Of a DNA stretch of 6,158 nt, positions 4,585 to 6,158 are shown piece after piece. The stretch is taken from assembly GCA_023386765.1 (NCBI GenBank), contig JAEWJD010000099.1, forward strand, positions 1 through 6,158, given 5' to 3'. Source of the DNA: Pseudomonadota bacterium (GTDB lineage: Bacteria; Pseudomonadota; Gammaproteobacteria; Burkholderiales; Burkholderiaceae_B). The number at the start of each line of letters is the position of its first letter. Within the stretch, counting starts at the first letter, position 1. Made by a program: the position numbers and the translations under genes. The notes beneath the pieces were generated by a model. That model worked only from the letters and a program-made list of their open reading frames with translations, was not told where the DNA came from and searched no databases.

Positions 4585-6158
4585 ATGACGAATTTTTCTT
4601 CCCGCAGCGCTGCTGCGGTGGCCCCCCTTTTGCTCAAAGAATGGCTGCATGATGGCGCCGAGATTGCTTTGCTGGATGTGCGCGAGCACGGCCAGTATGG
4701 CGAGTCGCATCTGTTCTATGCCGTGTCGTTGCCCTGGAGCCGGTTGGAGCTGGATATCGGGCGGTTGGTGCCGCGCCGCTCGGCGCGCGTGGTGGTGTAT
4801 GACGAGGGCGACGGTCTGGCCCGGCAGGCGGCAGAGCGCCTGCAGGCCTTGGGTTATGGCGAGGTGTACTGGCTGGAAGGCGGCACGCCCGCCTGGCGCG
4901 CGGCCGGCCTGCAATTGTTTGCCGGCGTGAACGTGCCCAGCAAGACCTTCGGCGAACTGGCCGAGCATGCCTTTGACACGCCGCGCATCCGCGCCGACGA
5001 GCTGGCCGCCATGCAGGCGCGCGGCGAGGCGGTGGTGATCGTGGACGGCCGTCCGTACAACGAGTATCGCAAGATGAACATCCCGGGCAGCGTCTGCTGC
5101 CCCAATGGCGAGCTGGCGTTGCGCATCGATACGCTGGTGCCGGACGCGACCACGCCCATCGTGGTCAACTGCGCCGGCCGCACGCGCAGCATCATCGGCG
5201 CGCAGACGCTCATCAACCTGGGCCTGCCCAATCCGGTCTACGCGCTGGAGAACGGCACCCAGGGCTGGTTCCTGGCGGATCTGACGCTGGAGCATGGCGC
5301 GCAGCGCCGTTATGGCGAGGCAGTGCCGGCCGGTGCGCTGGCGCAGCTGCGCCAACGTGCCCAGGCCGTGGCGGAGCGTTTCGCGGTGCCGGTGGTGGAC
5401 GCGGCATCGGTGGCCGGTTGGCTGGAGGATGGCCAGCGCAGTATTTTCCTGTGCGATGTGCGCAGCGCCGAAGAGTTTGCTCACGGCTCGCTGCCAGGCG
5501 CGCGCCACACGCCGGGCGGACAGCTGATCCAGGCCACCGACCAGTATGTAGGGGTGCGTCACGCGCGTCTGGTGCTGTTTGACGGCGAGGGCGTGCGCGC
5601 CCCGGTCGTGGCCAGTTGGTTGCGCCAGCTCGGCTGGGATGCGGTGGTGTTGCGCGAAGGGCTGGAGGCCGTCTTGCCGCAAGCGCCGGCCGAGGCCGCG
5701 CTGCCGTCCTTGCCGACGCTGAGCATCGAGGACTTGCGCACGGCGCAGGCGGACGGGGCGCCGATCATCGATGTCCGCCCGAGCATGCAATATCGGCGCC
5801 TGCGGGTGGCCGGCGCTCAATGGGGCATCCGTTCGCGGGTGCAGCAGGCAGTGGCGCTGAGCGAGGCCGCCGGCGGCGCGCCGCTGACGTTGATCGCCGA
5901 GGAGGCGGGGGTGGCGGCGCTGTTTGCCCAGTCCGCCCGCGAGCTTGGCCTGGCAGTGGCCGGCGTCAACCTGGACGGCGAGCAGGTCTGGCGTGATGCC
6001 GGCCTGGCCCTGGCGGCGGGCGGCGAGCTGCCGCCCGATGCCGAGTGCATCGATTATCTGTTTTTCGTTCATGACCGGCACGACGGCAACAAGGCCGCCG
6101 CGCGCCAGTACCTGGCCTGGGAGTCCGGCCTGTTGCAGCAGATCGACGCGCGTGAGCG
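4585..6158 (+). CDS. Four-domain rhodanese-like sulfurtransferase, 3' end beyond window
   Basis: The frame is open from ATG 4585 to the window edge (524 codons, no stop). I read four rhodanese-like domains. D1 (about 13-107) has LLDVREHGQYG and an active-site loop starting Asp73 (YDEGDG). D2 (about 134-230) has IVDGRPYNEYRK and loop NCAGRTR with catalytic Cys196. D3 (about 270-362) has LCDVRSAEEFAHGSLPGA and loop FDGEGV with Asp333. D4 (about 378-472) has IIDVRPSMQYRR and loop AEEAGV, with no Cys. Only D2 can carry a persulfide; the others are probably structural or binding domains. Family members transfer sulfane sulfur to acceptors such as sulfite, cyanide or proteins. No signal peptide is visible, so it is expected in the cytosol. 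It follows the PLP lyase by 17 bp. An in-frame stop at 4576-4578 makes 4585 the first ATG, but no clear ribosome site precedes it, suggesting coupling to the upstream gene. Confidence 0.88.
   Translation, partial: MTNFSSRSAAAVAPLLLKEWLHDGAEIALLDVREHGQYGESHLFYAVSLPWSRLELDIGRLVPRRSARVVVYDEGDGLARQAAERLQALGYGEVYWLEGGTPAWRAAGLQLFAGVNVPSKTFGELAEHAFDTPRIRADELAAMQARGEAVVIVDGRPYNEYRKMNIPGSVCCPNGELALRIDTLVPDATTPIVVNCAGRTRSIIGAQTLINLGLPNPVYALENGTQGWFLADLTLEHGAQRRYGEAVPAGALAQLRQRAQAVAERFAVPVVDAASVAGWLEDGQRSIFLCDVRSAEEFAHGSLPGARHTPGGQLIQATDQYVGVRHARLVLFDGEGVRAPVVASWLRQLGWDAVVLREGLEAVLPQAPAEAALPSLPTLSIEDLRTAQADGAPIIDVRPSMQYRRLRVAGAQWGIRSRVQQAVALSEAAGGAPLTLIAEEAGVAALFAQSARELGLAVAGVNLDGEQVWRDAGLALAAGGELPPDAECIDYLFFVHDRHDGNKAAARQYLAWESGLLQQIDARE
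4602..4618 (+). other. Short hairpin just inside the rhodanese gene
   Basis: CCGCAGC (4602-4608) and GCTGCGG (4612-4618) form a perfect 7-bp stem with a 3-nt loop, starting 15 nt after the ATG's last base. A C-run and TTTT (4622-4631) follow, but not directly after the stem, so it is not a standard terminator. It could affect initiation at a start with no clear ribosome site, or be chance in GC-rich coding DNA. Confidence 0.3.

Noticed and set aside
3856..6081. A 741-codon open frame on the minus strand opposite the lyase and rhodanese genes
   Set aside because: The plus-strand frames there encode recognisable catalytic motifs throughout. The minus-strand protein is rich in Arg, His, Gln and Ala with no family signature, as expected of an antisense phase in GC-rich DNA.

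Overview
The window is GC-rich and densely coding. One AT-rich intergenic island, at about 2683-2729, stands out. Codon use, gene density and the protein families suggest a Burkholderiales beta-proteobacterium, probably Alcaligenaceae such as Bordetella or Achromobacter. That placement rests on my familiarity with such proteins and not on a search.

Layout. At 3-800 (+) is a short-chain dehydrogenase/reductase (SDR) reading frame. Its 5' end is abnormal: the first 57 bases are an exact, in-frame copy of bases 538-594 of the same gene, so the true N-terminus is missing or rearranged. The SDR stop lies 8 bp from the stop of a convergent minus-strand gene. Two LysR-type regulators follow on the minus strand (2669-1797, then 1753-809), 43 bp apart and probably co-transcribed. 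A 124-bp intergenic region (2670-2793) separates them from a plus-strand gene set: a cysteine-dioxygenase-family thiol dioxygenase (2794-3381), a cystathionine beta-lyase-type PLP enzyme (3383-4567, 1 bp away), and a large rhodanese-like protein (4585 to beyond the window end, 17 bp away).

How the genes may work together. The dioxygenase would oxidise a thiol such as cysteine to a sulfinate. The PLP lyase would release thiols or sulfide from cystathionine or related compounds. The rhodanese would move sulfane sulfur, for example onto sulfite. Together this looks like an organosulfur or cysteine catabolic and sulfur-balancing operon. The intergenic region fits control by the divergent LysR protein: a T-N11-A dyad lies about 64 bp upstream of the predicted dioxygenase transcription start and overlaps the predicted -10 of the lysR gene, and a second inverted repeat has arms that form the -35 elements of both promoters.

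Most notable points: the 57-bp in-frame repeat in the SDR gene; the four-domain rhodanese, apparently a duplicated two-domain unit with only one catalytic cysteine; and the dioxygenase, which appears to have an Arg-type substrate site, a Cys/Tyr pair suited to a cross-linked cofactor, and His in place of the usual outer-sphere Ser. I see no RNA genes, CRISPR arrays, insertion sequences or phage genes.
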